A stretch of DNA of 64,000 nucleotides from Sphingomonas ginkgonis (GCF_003970925.1 NZ_RWJF01000001.1:1234501-1298500); one strand, 5' to 3'; positions 1-12,034 are shown, counted from the stretch's first letter. Numbers and translations: made by a program. The notes: generated from the sequence alone by a model not told the origin.

Positions 1-272
1 GTGGTGAGATCCACCTCGTCGTCCGCGCTCGGCTCCTCGTCCTCGTCGATCGCGAGATCCTCGGCGCCGAGATCCTCGTTCTCCCGCGCGGCAGGCGCTT
101 GCGTGGTGGTCGCCGCCTCGAACGGCAGCGGCTGCTTGGACTTCAGCACCGGCTCCGGCATGAAGGCGGTGCCGCATTCAATGCAGGTGACTGGATCATC
201 CTTGCCAAGGTCGTAAAAACGCGTCGCGCACTTGGGGCAGGTCCGCTTGTGGCCCCACTCGGGCTTCACCAT
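1..272 (-). CDS. TIGR02300 / FYDLN-acid family protein (3' end outside window)
   Basis: The reading frame starts with ATG at 272 and runs off the left edge, giving 90 residues. It begins with a compact zinc-ribbon-like segment holding two CxxC pairs (CPKC near residue 13 and CIEC near residue 30) around the family signature RFYDLGK. The remainder becomes strongly acidic (DLGAEDLAIDEDEEPSADDE), as in the FYDLN-acid family. These are alphaproteobacterial proteins of unknown function. It is transcribed divergently from cmk across about 100 bases. Identification is firm; function is unknown. Confidence 0.88.
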   Translation of the reverse strand, partial: MVKPEWGHKRTCPKCATRFYDLGKDDPVTCIECGTAFMPEPVLKSKQPLPFEAATTTQAPAARENEDLGAEDLAIDEDEEPSADDEVDLT

Positions 273-373
273 GAACAGTCTCCGATGAATTCATTGAACC
301 GCGCGGCCAACGGCGTGCGCGGAAATCGGCGGCGCCTTGCCATAGGGGAGGGGCGCTGTCAAAGCCGGCACCC

Positions 374-1012
374 GTGACTTCCCGCGCCCCCCTCGTCATC
401 GCCGTCGACGGCCCCGCCGCCAGCGGCAAGGGCACCGTCGCCCGGGCGCTCGCCGCCCATTTCGACCTGCCGCACCTCGATACCGGCCTGCTCTACCGCG
501 GCGTCGCGCTGGCCCTGCTACGCTGGGGCGGCGACCCCGACAGCGAGTTCGCGGCCCTCCGCGCCGCGCAGGAATTGAACCTCGACAGCGGCGATCCCGA
601 GCTCCGCAGCGAGATGGTCGGCGGCATCGCCAGCCGCATCTCCGCCTATCCGGCGGTCCGTTCGGCGCTGCTCGAACGGCAGCAGGCGTTCGCCGGGCAG
701 CCGGGCGGCGCAGTGCTCGACGGGCGCGATATCGGGACGGTCATCGCTCCCGATGCGCGGGTCAAGCTGTTCGTCACGGCCAGCGCCGAAGTCCGGGCCG
801 AGCGCCGGCTGGCCGAGCTGGAGAAGCGCGGCCTTCCCGCGCACCTGCCCGACGTGCTGCTCGACATCCGCGCGCGCGACGAGCGCGACAGCCACCGCGC
901 CGCCGCGCCGCTGCGCCAGGCCGAGGACGCCATCCTGCTCGACACCAGCGAGCTCGACATCGCCGCCGCCAAGGCGCGGGCAATCCAGCTCGCGGAGGCC
1001 GCCCTAGTCTGA
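374..1012 (+). CDS. cmk: Cytidylate kinase
   Basis: CMP/dCMP kinase (212 aa) transfers phosphate from ATP to CMP or dCMP in pyrimidine nucleotide synthesis; cytoplasmic. The Walker A loop GPAASGKGT lies at residues 13-21, followed by the DTGLLYR substrate segment, the DGRDIGTV motif and the lid-region RDERDSHR. The start is a GTG at 374; no better ATG exists before the P-loop. In many alphaproteobacteria cmk sits between aroA and rpsA, but here neither neighbour is present: the gene stands alone between a divergent FYDLN-acid gene and a convergent polysaccharide gene that overlaps its last 9 bases. Confidence 0.95.
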   Translation: MTSRAPLVIAVDGPAASGKGTVARALAAHFDLPHLDTGLLYRGVALALLRWGGDPDSEFAALRAAQELNLDSGDPELRSEMVGGIASRISAYPAVRSALLERQQAFAGQPGGAVLDGRDIGTVIAPDARVKLFVTASAEVRAERRLAELEKRGLPAHLPDVLLDIRARDERDSHRAAAPLRQAEDAILLDTSELDIAAAKARAIQLAEAALV

Positions 1013-2413
1013 AGTCCTCGGCGGCCCGAGCCAGCGATCGAATGGCTTGCCCAGTGGCCCCGCCGACCAGGCCAGCGCCTGGTAGAGCTTGAGCGATCGT
1101 CGCGCCCACGCCGTGTAAAGGCTGGTCCGCCCCGTCCGGTGCGCCAGCAGTGCCAGCCGATGGCTGTTGCGGGCGATCGCCGCACGCATCCGGTAGACGA
1201 GCTTGCGCCTGAGCGGCAGCTCGGCCGAGGGCGCAACCCGCTTGACCGGCCGAACCGGCCCGTCGCGCTCCCAGGTCAGGCGGTAGGCGAGACCCTCGCG
1301 ACGGTGGCGGAGCCCGGCGGCCTGGGTCCTCGCGATATAGTCGGCATCCACTTCCTCCAGCACCAGCCGGCTCTCCTCGATGCCGCGGCGGAGCATGGCG
1401 TCGAACCCGCGCGAGCGGGCGATCACGACGTTGGTGCCGCGCCCGTCGGACGAGTGCGGCTCGACCCAGGCATCACCGAACGCGATATCCGCCGTCTCGC
1501 CGACCACGTCGTCGCAGCTGTCGCACGCCGGGTTCTGGAAGAAGCCCGCGCCCCAATCGCCGTCCGCGAGATTCCACCAGTCCTCGCCGCGCGCCGATCC
1601 GTCAGCAAGGTCGAGGTGCGCGCGGTACCAGTTGGCCGGCCGTCCTTCGTCCTTCAGCCGATAGTCGACAGCGCGAACCGCTTCCAGCGGCGCGCCCAGC
1701 TGCCAGGCGAAGCTCTCGACCAGCCGGGCGCTCTTCATGTGCCCGCAGAACAGGCCCAGTGTGTGGGTGATGCGCTGGGCCAGCAGCGGCTCGGCGCGGC
1801 GGGCGAGGTGGACCGCCTTGATAAAGCAGGGCACGCCGACGATCGCGTAGCGGCCGGGCGTCGCGCGGATCTGGCGCAGTACGCGGCTGAGTTCGACTGG
1901 ATAGTAGCGCGACTTGGCGCCTTCCAGCAGCTGCTCGCGGCTACGGCTGATCTGATAGTCGAAGAAGCGGCCGGTCTCGGTCGGGTCGGTCGGGACGACA
2001 TGCGCCACCCCGTCGACCACGCCCGAGGCGAGCAGATCCGCCGCGACCCAACTGACGAGACCGCCCGAGCTGCCCTGCGCGCGGAAGGGCGGCTCGGCGG
2101 CGGCACCGACCCAGGCGCTTTCAAAACGCCCGATCCGCCCGTCCGCGGAACGCGCTGCGGCGAAGCGGCTCCACGCCAGCAAGTCCTCGTTGGCGGCACC
2201 GGGCGAAAAGGGGCAGCGGCGGGCAAGATCGGCGCTGCGGCGATGGTACCAGCTGTCCGGCCCGTCGGGCTTGTACTGGCCGTAGCGGTCGAAGCGGACC
2301 ACTGCCTCCGGCTCGACCGAGACGCAGCTGCCGCAGCCGATGCAAAGCGAGGAGCGGACCATGTCCGCCGGGCTGATCGCCGGCTCAGCCGAGCGCGGCG
2401 TCGAGATAGTCAT
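1004..2413 (-). CDS. Coenzyme F420 hydrogenase/dehydrogenase beta-subunit (FrhB-like) family protein
   Basis: 469 aa from the ATG at 2413. The N-terminus has the cluster ligand motif CIGCGSC (C24, C27, C30), and a second cysteine pair occurs in [13 protein letters not shown] followed by ADIAFGDAW, both typical of the FrhB/FdhB N- and C-terminal domains. In bacteria without F420 metabolism, members of this family occur in exopolysaccharide loci, often beside polysaccharide pyruvyl transferases, exactly as here: the start codon overlaps the 3' end of the upstream pyruvyl transferase by 29 bases. The natural reaction is unknown; redox or flavin-dependent tailoring of a glycan is an inference. 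An upstream in-frame ATG at 2437 is possible but would overlap more. Confidence 0.85.
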   Translation of the reverse strand: MTISTPRSAEPAISPADMVRSSLCIGCGSCVSVEPEAVVRFDRYGQYKPDGPDSWYHRRSADLARRCPFSPGAANEDLLAWSRFAAARSADGRIGRFESAWVGAAAEPPFRAQGSSGGLVSWVAADLLASGVVDGVAHVVPTDPTETGRFFDYQISRSREQLLEGAKSRYYPVELSRVLRQIRATPGRYAIVGVPCFIKAVHLARRAEPLLAQRITHTLGLFCGHMKSARLVESFAWQLGAPLEAVRAVDYRLKDEGRPANWYRAHLDLADGSARGEDWWNLADGDWGAGFFQNPACDSCDDVVGETADIAFGDAWVEPHSSDGRGTNVVIARSRGFDAMLRRGIEESRLVLEEVDADYIARTQAAGLRHRREGLAYRLTWERDGPVRPVKRVAPSAELPLRRKLVYRMRAAIARNSHRLALLAHRTGRTSLYTAWARRSLKLYQALAWSAGPLGKPFDRWLGPPRTSD

Positions 2414-3443
2414 GACCCTCCTGGCGGCGCTCGGCAATCCGCTCGCCGATGCGGCGATCGAGCGGGCTCAGCAGCAGCGCATCGAACTCGTCGTGGCCGA
2501 TCCGCTCGTCGACCAGATGGCGCGCGGCGGCGAGGTCGGCGGTGAGGTCGTTGAGCTTGTTGCGGCGGTACTCGGTGGCAGTGGTGACGAACGGCTTGTC
2601 GTGCAGCAGCGCGAAGACGCAGCCGTGGAAGAAGTTGGTGGCAACACCCGCCGCTCCGGCGACCACCGCCGGGAAATCCATCGGCCCGGCGTCGACCCTC
2701 TGCTCGTCGGCCCAGTCGTTGCGGTAGCCGAAGCTCAGCACCCGCAGGCCGTGCCGGTCGGCGGCGGCGCGCACCGCGGCGGCGTACCAGTCGGGAAAGC
2801 TGTGGCCGTAGACCAGCAGATAGCCGCCACTCCCAACTGGCGCAGGCCGACCGAATTGAAGGACGGGATCGAGCACCATCGCCGGCTCGCGGCCGGTGCT
2901 CGCCGCCACTGCGCAGCGGCTGTTCTCGTCCCGGACGGAGAGGTGGTCGAACCGCTTCAGCCGTTCGGCGTAGTGGTCGGGTATGCCCCAGGCAGCATCG
3001 TGGTTGCCGAAGCTCGCGGCATAGCTGACCAGCCGCTCGGCCGGCAGCCCGACACCGGTGAAAATCGGCTTGCCGCCGTACCAGGGGTGGCGAAGGTTCC
3101 ATACTTCGTCACTGCCGACCACCACCGTCTCGAACGGCTGCGCGCTGCCTGGGTCGTCGAGCCCGAAGCGTTCGGTCCGCGGCAGGTGGCGAAAGGCGTC
3201 GAGGAAGTTGCGGACCTTGGTCGCGTAGGCTCCGAAATGCGCGCGCCCGGTTGGTACCGGCAAGGTCGGCTGAAGCGCGCAGCGGTACTCCGCCAGCGTC
3301 ACCCGCTCGCAATCATGGTCGAGCAGCGTGCCATGGAAGCCGCGCGCCTCTAGCCCGTCGACCATGCAGCGCGCCTGCCAGTAGGACCCGTAGTTGATGC
3401 ACTTGTGAAAGGTGAGGACCCCCACCGACTTGCGACCCAGCAT
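2385..3443 (-). CDS. Polysaccharide pyruvyl transferase family protein
   Basis: 352 aa. The N-terminal segment VGVLTFHKCINYGSYWQ is the family signature near residue 6 (strand, then the N-Y-G-S loop), and later GSDEVWN, VSYAASFGN and a C-terminal TNFFHGCVFALLHDKPFV stretch match the GT-B-like CsaB/PssM family, which adds pyruvyl ketals from PEP to surface glycans. The ATG at 3443 is chosen because homology begins there; the frame is open up to 3530 but that extension is arginine-rich and unlike the family. It overlaps the FrhB-like gene, so the pair is probably co-translated. No glycosyltransferases flank the pair, so it looks like an outlying piece of a polysaccharide pathway. Confidence 0.85.
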   Translation of the reverse strand: MLGRKSVGVLTFHKCINYGSYWQARCMVDGLEARGFHGTLLDHDCERVTLAEYRCALQPTLPVPTGRAHFGAYATKVRNFLDAFRHLPRTERFGLDDPGSAQPFETVVVGSDEVWNLRHPWYGGKPIFTGVGLPAERLVSYAASFGNHDAAWGIPDHYAERLKRFDHLSVRDENSRCAVAASTGREPAMVLDPVLQFGRPAPVGSGGYLLVYGHSFPDWYAAAVRAAADRHGLRVLSFGYRNDWADEQRVDAGPMDFPAVVAGAAGVATNFFHGCVFALLHDKPFVTTATEYRRNKLNDLTADLAAARHLVDERIGHDEFDALLLSPLDRRIGERIAERRQEGHDYLDAALG

Positions 3444-3679
3444 AAGCAGATGAATGCGGGTCGCACGGCGCGGTTCCCGCCAGTCGGGGTTGATCGGCTC
3501 CGAGATACGCCGACCCGAGGTGCGTCGCATTTCCGAGTCCGACCGCCGTGATCCTGAACGTCACTATCGGAAGTCGCGATCCACTTTCACGCGAAGGGCG
3601 AAGTTAGCGGGCGAGGTCATCAAAGCCGTACCGTCCTAACCGATTAGGTTGTCATGTCGCTTTAAGCTATGACCGCCCC

Positions 3680-4366
3680 GTGCGGTGTGTGGGAGCGGCG
3701 ATGGTTCTCGTGGTGAGGTCGACGAATAGCGCAGACGTGCCGTTCCTTGCCTGGGCGATGCACGAATCGATGAAGCCGGTGACCGGCAAGGGCGTGTTCG
3801 ATGATGCGCTCGATTGTACCGGCACGGCTCCCCTTGCGTTCCATGCGGCGCTGCTCCGCTGCGGCGCGAGCAATTGGGGCCGGCTCGAAGACTTCCTGTT
3901 GATCGAAGACGAAGTCGGTGCGCCGGTCGCGGCGATGAGTGCCTTCTCGAACATGCAGGACGATCTTCGGCCGCTGACCGCTAGCGGGTTCGAGCAGGTC
4001 TCGGCCGCGCTCGATTGGCCGGCGGAAGCGGCGCGCGGCTTCTGGCTTCGCTATGTCCGTTTGTTCGGATTCTTCGGCAAGGCGCCGCAGCTGGTCCACG
4101 CCGCCGATTATGTGCTCGAATATGCGGCGGTCCGGCCGGACTGCCGCGGGCAGGGCCACTATTCCCGGCTGCTCGCCGCCCATGGCCAGCGCGCCCGTTC
4201 GCTCGGCCATGGCGCGATGAGCTTCTCGGCGGTCATCGGCAACGATGTGGTGACCCGGCCTTTGCGCGAATTCGGCTTCCGCGAGGCCTACAAGGTGGGA
4301 CCGGAGGTCTACCGCTTCATGTACCCGGGGATGATCCGCTACCGCTGCGAGCTGCCCGCGGACTGA
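3680..4366 (+). CDS. GNAT family N-acetyltransferase
   Basis: 228 aa, or 221 aa if the internal ATG at 3701 is used; the latter keeps the first strand (LVVRSTNSADVPFLAWAM) and is equally plausible. The acetyl-CoA binding motif A is visible as EYAAVRPDCRGQGHYSRLL near residues 142-160, followed by the typical helix and the C-terminal strand EFGFREAYK. The substrate is unknown. It is convergent with cpaF, ending 17 bases from that gene's stop, and has a short 14-bp hairpin (CCTAA/TTAGG arms, 3635-3648) 32 bases upstream of the first start. Confidence 0.8.
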   Translation: MRCVGAAMVLVVRSTNSADVPFLAWAMHESMKPVTGKGVFDDALDCTGTAPLAFHAALLRCGASNWGRLEDFLLIEDEVGAPVAAMSAFSNMQDDLRPLTASGFEQVSAALDWPAEAARGFWLRYVRLFGFFGKAPQLVHAADYVLEYAAVRPDCRGQGHYSRLLAAHGQRARSLGHGAMSFSAVIGNDVVTRPLREFGFREAYKVGPEVYRFMYPGMIRYRCELPAD

Positions 4367-4382
4367 CCCGCAGGACGCCCGC

Positions 4383-5885
4383 TCAGAGGCAGGCCTCGAG
4401 ATAGGGCTGGTCGAAGCCGAACTGCTTGGCCTTTTCCAGCGTGTAGGGCCTGAGGCCCATCGAGCGATATTCGCCGATGATCTTTCCGTCCGGGGTCTCG
4501 TCGAGATATTCGAACTTGAACAGCTCTTGGGTGACGATGACCTCGCCCTCCATGCCGATCACCTCGGTGACGTTGGTGGTGCGGCGCGAGCCGTCGCGGA
4601 GGCGCTTGACCTGAACGATGAGGTCGACCGAGTCCGCGATCTGGCGGCTGATCGCCTCCTTCGGGATCTTGATGTCGCCCATCATCACCATGTTCTCCAT
4701 ACGCGCGAGGCATTCGCGCGGGGAGTTGGAGTGGAGCGTGGCCATCGACCCGTCGTGACCCGTGTTCATCGCCGCCAGAAGATCGAAACACTCCTGGCCG
4801 CGAATCTCGCCGAGGATGATCCGGTCGGGGCGCATACGAAGGGCGTTGATGACGAGGTCGCGGATAGTGATCGCACCCTGGCCCTCGAGGTTGGGCGGAC
4901 GGGTCTCGAGCGGGAGCCAGTGCGGCTGCTGAAGCCGGAGCTCGGCCGCGTCCTCGATGGTGATGACGCGCTCGCCCGGGTCGATCATCTTCGACAGGGC
5001 ATTGAGCATGGTCGTCTTGCCCGAGCCGGTACCGCCCGAGATGACGATGTTGAAGCGGCAGGCGCCGGCGATCTTGAGCGCCGTCGCCATCTTCTCCGAC
5101 ATCGAACCGAAGCCGCGCATCATGTCGAGCGTGATCGGCTTTTCGGAGAATTTACGGATGGAGATGGCGGTCCCGCGCAGCGAGAGCGGCGGGATGATGA
5201 CGTTGACGCGGCTTCCGTCGGGGAGGCGGGCGTCGGCGAGCGGGGTGGTCTGGTCGACGCGGCGGCCGACCTTGTTCACGATCCGCTGCGCGATCTGGAA
5301 CAGATGCTCCTCGTCGCGGAACTGGATGGAGGCGATCTCCAGCTTGCCCTTGCGTTCGACGAAGGTCTGGTCGGGTCCGTTGACCATGATGTCGCTGACC
5401 GCCGGATCGCTCAAGAGCTCCTCCAGCGGCCCGAGGCCGAGCAGTTCGTCGACGAGCACCTTCTCCAGCGCGAACTGCTCGCGCCTATTGAGGGTGATCT
5501 TCAGCTCTGCCAGCACCTCGCCGATGATCGGGCGGAACTCTTCGGCGAGCTCGTCCTTGCCGAGCGTCGCCGCCGCTTCCGGGTCGACCCGCTCGAGCAG
5601 GCGCGGAAGCACCTGTTCCTTGATCTTGTGGACCGAGGCCTCGAAGCCTTCGGCCTTGTTCGACGCGCGCTCGCCGCTGGCGTTCTGGCGATCGTTGAGC
5701 CGGTCCATTGCGCCCGTGGGGCCGACCGGCATGCTCGGCATGGAGGCGGCTGGCTCGGGCGCCGGTGCCGCGTCCTCCAGCGGCGGGAACTGGTCGCCCC
5801 CGCTGCCGCCCTTCATGGGACGGGCGACGCCGAAGCTCGGTCGACCACCGCCGCCCACCCCGTTGCGCTTGCCGAAAGCGTTCAT
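4383..5885 (-). CDS. cpaF: CpaF/TadA-type secretion ATPase (Flp/tight-adherence pilus)
   Basis: 500 aa. A low-complexity proline/glycine N-terminal tail (about 70 residues) precedes the CpaF helical domain and the type II/IV secretion ATPase core. Walker A is [10 protein letters not shown] at about residue 284, the Asp box is [16 protein letters not shown], Walker B is [12 protein letters not shown] and the His box follows in [15 protein letters not shown]. These ATPases power assembly of Flp pili at the inner membrane. The gene is unusually isolated: no cpaB/C/E or tadB/C genes are adjacent; its neighbours are a GNAT and a membrane glycosyltransferase. The rest of the machine must be elsewhere. 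Confidence 0.95.
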   Translation of the reverse strand: MNAFGKRNGVGGGGRPSFGVARPMKGGSGGDQFPPLEDAAPAPEPAASMPSMPVGPTGAMDRLNDRQNASGERASNKAEGFEASVHKIKEQVLPRLLERVDPEAAATLGKDELAEEFRPIIGEVLAELKITLNRREQFALEKVLVDELLGLGPLEELLSDPAVSDIMVNGPDQTFVERKGKLEIASIQFRDEEHLFQIAQRIVNKVGRRVDQTTPLADARLPDGSRVNVIIPPLSLRGTAISIRKFSEKPITLDMMRGFGSMSEKMATALKIAGACRFNIVISGGTGSGKTTMLNALSKMIDPGERVITIEDAAELRLQQPHWLPLETRPPNLEGQGAITIRDLVINALRMRPDRIILGEIRGQECFDLLAAMNTGHDGSMATLHSNSPRECLARMENMVMMGDIKIPKEAISRQIADSVDLIVQVKRLRDGSRRTTNVTEVIGMEGEVIVTQELFKFEYLDETPDGKIIGEYRSMGLRPYTLEKAKQFGFDQPYLEACL

Positions 5886-6013
5886 TCCGATCCGATCCCG
5901 TTCAATCTGGTCGATGCTCTGCCGGGAGCTAAGCGGGAATGTTTGATTAATTGCTAACTCTAATCAGCCGCGGACCGGAACCGGTCGGCTTCGGTGCTCG
6001 CGGCATGGCCCCA

Positions 6014-6029
6014 TTAACCACGTCCTAAC
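6014..6029. promoter_or_regulatory. Possible CtrA-type site (TTAA-N7-CTAAC)
   Basis: In the divergent region between cpaF and the glycosyltransferase gene, TTAA at 6014-6017 is followed after 7 bases by CTAAC at 6025-6029, one mismatch from the alphaproteobacterial CtrA consensus TTAA-N7-TTAAC. Pilus genes are classic CtrA targets, which makes the position suggestive. A separate palindrome TGATTA/TAATCA lies at 5944-5966. Short motifs like this arise by chance, so confidence is low. Confidence 0.25.
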
Positions 6030-6068
6030 CCGTGCGCGCGAGAAGACGGCGGGCAGTTGAGGGCGAAC

Positions 6069-7565
6069 ATGGCGATAATGGCGAGCGAGGAGGGGGTGAT
6101 CGGCGGCACGCGGCCGACCCTTACCCTTGCCGGGCCGCGTCTGCTGCTGGCAACCGCCTTCGCGTTGGCCCTGGCGGCGCGGCTCGCCGCGGGATGGACC
6201 CTTCCGCTGTGGTTCGACGAAAGCTTCACCGCGACGATCGCGGCGCAACCGGACTTTGCCGGCCTTCTTCGCTGGTGCCTGTCGGAGCTGACCGGGCCGG
6301 CCTTCTACATGGGCATGTGGGGCTGGGCGAAGCTCGCCGGGACGAGCGATGCCGCGCTCCGCCTGCCGCCGCTGCTCTTCTCGTTCGGCGCCCCGCTGCT
6401 GATCGCTTGGAAGGGGCACGAGCGGCTGAACATCCGCTGCTTCTGGGCGGCAGCCTGCCTGCTGTGGCTGCCGATGCTGGCGATGGCGAGCGAGGCGCGC
6501 TCCTATCCCCAGCTCTTCTTCCTTTCCGCCGCGCAGGCGATCGCCTTTCGCCGCCTGCTGCACCGGCCAAATCGGAATGCCGCGCTTCTCTGGTCGACGC
6601 TGACCGCGCTGGCGGTCCTCACGCACTACTACAGCCTGCTGGTCAGCGGGCTTGAGGCGCTGGCGATCCTGGCGACACAGCGGCGGCGCTGGATGGCGCT
6701 GCTTCCCGCCGCGCTGCCGCTGCTGGCGGCGGCAGCGTGGATGCTGTTTCACCTGAGCTTCGTGCTGTTCTTCGCCGTCGGCCTGTTCGGCCACTACAAT
6801 CCGGTGCCACCTGCGGCGATGGTGCTGCTGCCGGTTTGGGTGCTCGGCATGGGGCCGCAGTCCCTTGTCCTTCCGGCCGCCCTGGTTTTGACCAGTCGCG
6901 AGTGGCGGGCAGCCGCGCTCCGGCAAAGTCCCGAGGCCCTGCTGGTATGGTGCGCGGTCGCTGCGATCGCGCTGCTCGCGCTGTCGAGCCTGTTCCGCCC
7001 GACGCTGATGCCGCGCTATCTCACCCCCGCCATGCCGGGACTGATGTTCGGAGTCGCGCTGTGGGCGGACCGCTTATGGCCGCGCTCGCGCGCGATCGTG
7101 CTGGCGGTCTATGCGAGCCTCGCAAGCGCGCTTCTGCTGGCGTTACTGTTAGGGCCTGACGATATCCGGTTCCGCGAACGCCGCCACTTCGAGCTGGAGA
7201 CCGCCTCGCGCTGGCTAGTCGAGGGCGGCCCTGAACGCCTCTACTTTCTCTGGTCGACGCCGACGGGCGCGCTGAGCGCGCAGGGGCAGGGGATCGAAAA
7301 CCTCCGCCAGGTTGCAGGCTTCGAGTTCGCGCGGAGCGGCCGACCGGTCGACGTGCGGCTGGTCGACTGGACGGGTGAACGCAACCGGATGCTGGTTACA
7401 GCCGCCCGCGGGGATCCGGCGGCGGCGCTGCTGTGGGTGTCCGACAATCGCCTGCCCGACGGCGTGAGGCCGGCGGTCGAGCAGCTCGACCCGACCTGGA
7501 CCTGCCGTGATTTCGGGGGCGAGGGGATCCTCGTCTACGCCTGTCGCCGGCGCGCCGGCGGGTGA
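6069..7565 (+). CDS. GT-C fold membrane glycosyltransferase (ArnT/PMT, family 39-like)
   Basis: 498 aa with about ten hydrophobic segments. The first loop after TM1 contains WFDESFTATIA, the catalytic-type acidic D-E motif of GT39/ArnT-like enzymes that use polyprenyl-phosphate sugars, and HYYSLLVSG follows in a later loop. A soluble C-terminal domain of about 130 residues (after residue 360) completes the protein. The ATG at 6069 is preferred over an upstream TTG at 6057 because GAGGGC sits 4 bases before it. Acceptor and sugar are unknown. It is convergent with atpC, with only 3 bases between their stop codons. Confidence 0.8.
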   Translation: MAIMASEEGVIGGTRPTLTLAGPRLLLATAFALALAARLAAGWTLPLWFDESFTATIAAQPDFAGLLRWCLSELTGPAFYMGMWGWAKLAGTSDAALRLPPLLFSFGAPLLIAWKGHERLNIRCFWAAACLLWLPMLAMASEARSYPQLFFLSAAQAIAFRRLLHRPNRNAALLWSTLTALAVLTHYYSLLVSGLEALAILATQRRRWMALLPAALPLLAAAAWMLFHLSFVLFFAVGLFGHYNPVPPAAMVLLPVWVLGMGPQSLVLPAALVLTSREWRAAALRQSPEALLVWCAVAAIALLALSSLFRPTLMPRYLTPAMPGLMFGVALWADRLWPRSRAIVLAVYASLASALLLALLLGPDDIRFRERRHFELETASRWLVEGGPERLYFLWSTPTGALSAQGQGIENLRQVAGFEFARSGRPVDVRLVDWTGERNRMLVTAARGDPAAALLWVSDNRLPDGVRPAVEQLDPTWTCRDFGGEGILVYACRRRAGG

Positions 7566-7568
7566 GCG

Positions 7569-7826
7569 CTACTCGGCGCTCTCGGCGAGAACCGTGAGCC
7601 CATTGTCGCCGACTTCGGCGAACCCGCCGCTGACGCGGAGGGTCTGGGGCTGCGAGCCCTGGGTGCGGTAGATGGCCAGGTTGCCGTCCTTGAGGGTGGT
7701 CATGTAGGGCGCGTGCCCGGCGAGCACGCCTTCCTCGCCCTCGCTGCCGGGGACGACGACCATGTAGACGTCCTCGCTGCGGACCAGCTTCTCGGGGGTC
7801 ACCAGCTCGAAGTGGAGGTCAGCCAT
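7569..7826 (-). CDS. atpC: F1Fo ATP synthase epsilon subunit (short form)
   Basis: 85 aa. It contains only the N-terminal beta-sandwich of epsilon ([10 protein letters not shown] near the start, then [19 protein letters not shown]). The usual C-terminal helix-turn-helix domain, which inhibits ATP hydrolysis in many bacteria, is missing: the protein ends directly after the barrel with [10 protein letters not shown]. Short epsilons occur in several alphaproteobacteria. It is the last gene of the operon; its ATG overlaps the end of the small upstream YHS-like gene (stop TGA at 7819-7821 lies inside atpC). Confidence 0.95.
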   Translation of the reverse strand: MADLHFELVTPEKLVRSEDVYMVVVPGSEGEEGVLAGHAPYMTTLKDGNLAIYRTQGSQPQTLRVSGGFAEVGDNGLTVLAESAE

Positions 7827-7998
7827 TGTTCGTCACTTTCTCGATCGCGGCGTCGAAGGCGCGGTTCGCGGCTTCGAACTTGTCCCGGCAACCCGGGTTG
7901 CAGAAACCGACGACCTGTCCCCGGTAGGTGGTGAGCGAATCCTCACTCACCGGCTTGCCCGACCAGGGGCAGGTCTCGTTAAGCGGCTTGGGCTTCAA
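7819..7998 (-). CDS. Small YHS/TRASH-like cysteine protein inside the atp operon
   Basis: A 59-residue frame lies between atpD and atpC and was found by translating the gap directly. Its start is most likely TTG at 7998 (CTG at 8007, overlapping the atpD stop, is the alternative); the stop overlaps the atpC start by 8 bases. The protein reads [15 protein letters not shown] near residue 7 and [17 protein letters not shown] near residue 29, so C10, C33 and C37 fit the C-x2-S...FC-x3-C-x3-F pattern of YHS/TRASH-type metal-binding modules. Tight overlaps on both sides and same-strand placement argue for a real, translationally coupled gene. Function unknown; metal or redox sensing linked to ATP synthase is speculation. 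Confidence 0.8.
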   Translation of the reverse strand: MKPKPLNETCPWSGKPVSEDSLTTYRGQVVGFCNPGCRDKFEAANRAFDAAIEKVTNNG

Positions 7999-8003
7999 GC
8001 GGC

Positions 8004-9503
<1,500 letters not shown>

Positions 9504-10388
9504 CTAGAGCGCTTCGGCGCCGGAGATGATTTCCACCAGCTCGGTCGTGATCGCGGCCTGGCGCTGGCGGTTGTACTGGATGGTGAGGCGGTTGATCATG
9601 TCGCCGGCGTTGCGGGTCGCATTGTCCATCGCGGTCATCTGCGAGCCGTAGAAGCCGGCCTGGTTCTCGAGCAAGGCGCGATAGATCTGGATCGCGACGT
9701 TGCGCGGGAGGAGATCGGCGAGGATCGATTCCTCGTCGGGCTCATACTCGATCGCGGCGGAGGCGGCGGTATTCGCCGCAGCGTCGCTGGTGGCTGGCAC
9801 GACCGGGATGATCTGGTCGACCGTCGGCTCCTGCGCGAGCACCGACTTGAAGTTGGAATAGGCGAGGTGGGCGACGTCGAACTGTCCGCCGAGGAAGCGC
9901 TCGGTGATGTCCTCGGCGATCGCCTGGGCGTTGGCATAGGCCGGGTTCTTCATGTCGCCGGTGTCGTACTGGCCGACGATCGCCTTGGGATAGAAGCGCT
10001 GGATCACCGGCCGGCCCTTGCGGCCGACGAGGTAGAAATGGACGGTCTTGCCCTGCGCGATCAGCGCGTCCGCCTTGCGGCGGACGGCGCGGACGATGTT
10101 GGTGTTGAATGCGCCGGCGAGGCCGCGGTCGCCGGTGGCGACGATGATCAGGTGGGTCTGGTCCTGCCCCGACCCGGCGATCAGCCTGGGCGACTGCGGG
10201 CCAACGGTGATGCGCGAGGCGAGGCTGGAGACGACCGTCGACAGCCGCTGCGCATAGGGGCGCGCGGCTTCGGCGTTCGACTGCGCGCGGCGCAGCTTCG
10301 CCGCGGCGACCATCTTCATCGCCTTGGTGATCTTCTGCGTCGACTTCACCGAGCCGATGCGGATCTTGAGGGCTTTCAGCGATGCCAA
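9504..10388 (-). CDS. atpG: F1Fo ATP synthase gamma subunit
   Basis: 294 aa central-stalk subunit. The N-terminal helix LKIRIGSVKSTQKITKAMKM and the C-terminal NRQRQAAITTELVEIISGAEAL are the conserved coiled-coil ends of gamma, with the Rossmann-like middle (TGDRGLAGAFNTNIV) intact. It lies downstream of atpA but is separated from it by 113 bases holding an inverted repeat pair, whereas the other junctions of the operon are short. Confidence 0.97.
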   Translation of the reverse strand: MASLKALKIRIGSVKSTQKITKAMKMVAAAKLRRAQSNAEAARPYAQRLSTVVSSLASRITVGPQSPRLIAGSGQDQTHLIIVATGDRGLAGAFNTNIVRAVRRKADALIAQGKTVHFYLVGRKGRPVIQRFYPKAIVGQYDTGDMKNPAYANAQAIAEDITERFLGGQFDVAHLAYSNFKSVLAQEPTVDQIIPVVPATSDAAANTAASAAIEYEPDEESILADLLPRNVAIQIYRALLENQAGFYGSQMTAMDNATRNAGDMINRLTIQYNRQRQAAITTELVEIISGAEAL

Positions 10389-10406
10389 CTCAGTTAACCC
10401 TTCAAA

Positions 10407-10492
10407 CCGTCATGCTGAACCTGGTTCAGCACCCATTTTCCGACCTGCTTCGCCGCTCCGCCATGGGTCCTGAAACAAGTTCAGGATGACGG
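10407..10492. repeat. Inverted pair of 30-bp palindromic repeat units between atpA and atpG
   Basis: The unit at 10407-10436 and the reverse complement of 10463-10492 match at 26 of 30 positions (both read CCGTCAT, then CTGAAC..., ending ACCCAT). Each unit is itself palindromic (CTGAAC...GTTCAG), so the transcript could form two small hairpins or one long one. A third copy of the unit occurs at 31731-31757. This is a dispersed REP-like element sitting inside the ATP synthase operon. Confidence 0.85.
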
Positions 10493-10501
10493 AGGTGCGC
10501 G

Positions 10502-12034
<1,533 letters not shown>

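Noticed and set aside
3635..3648. CCTAA/TTAGG hairpin
   Set aside because: Five-base arms are common by chance; no link to a regulator.
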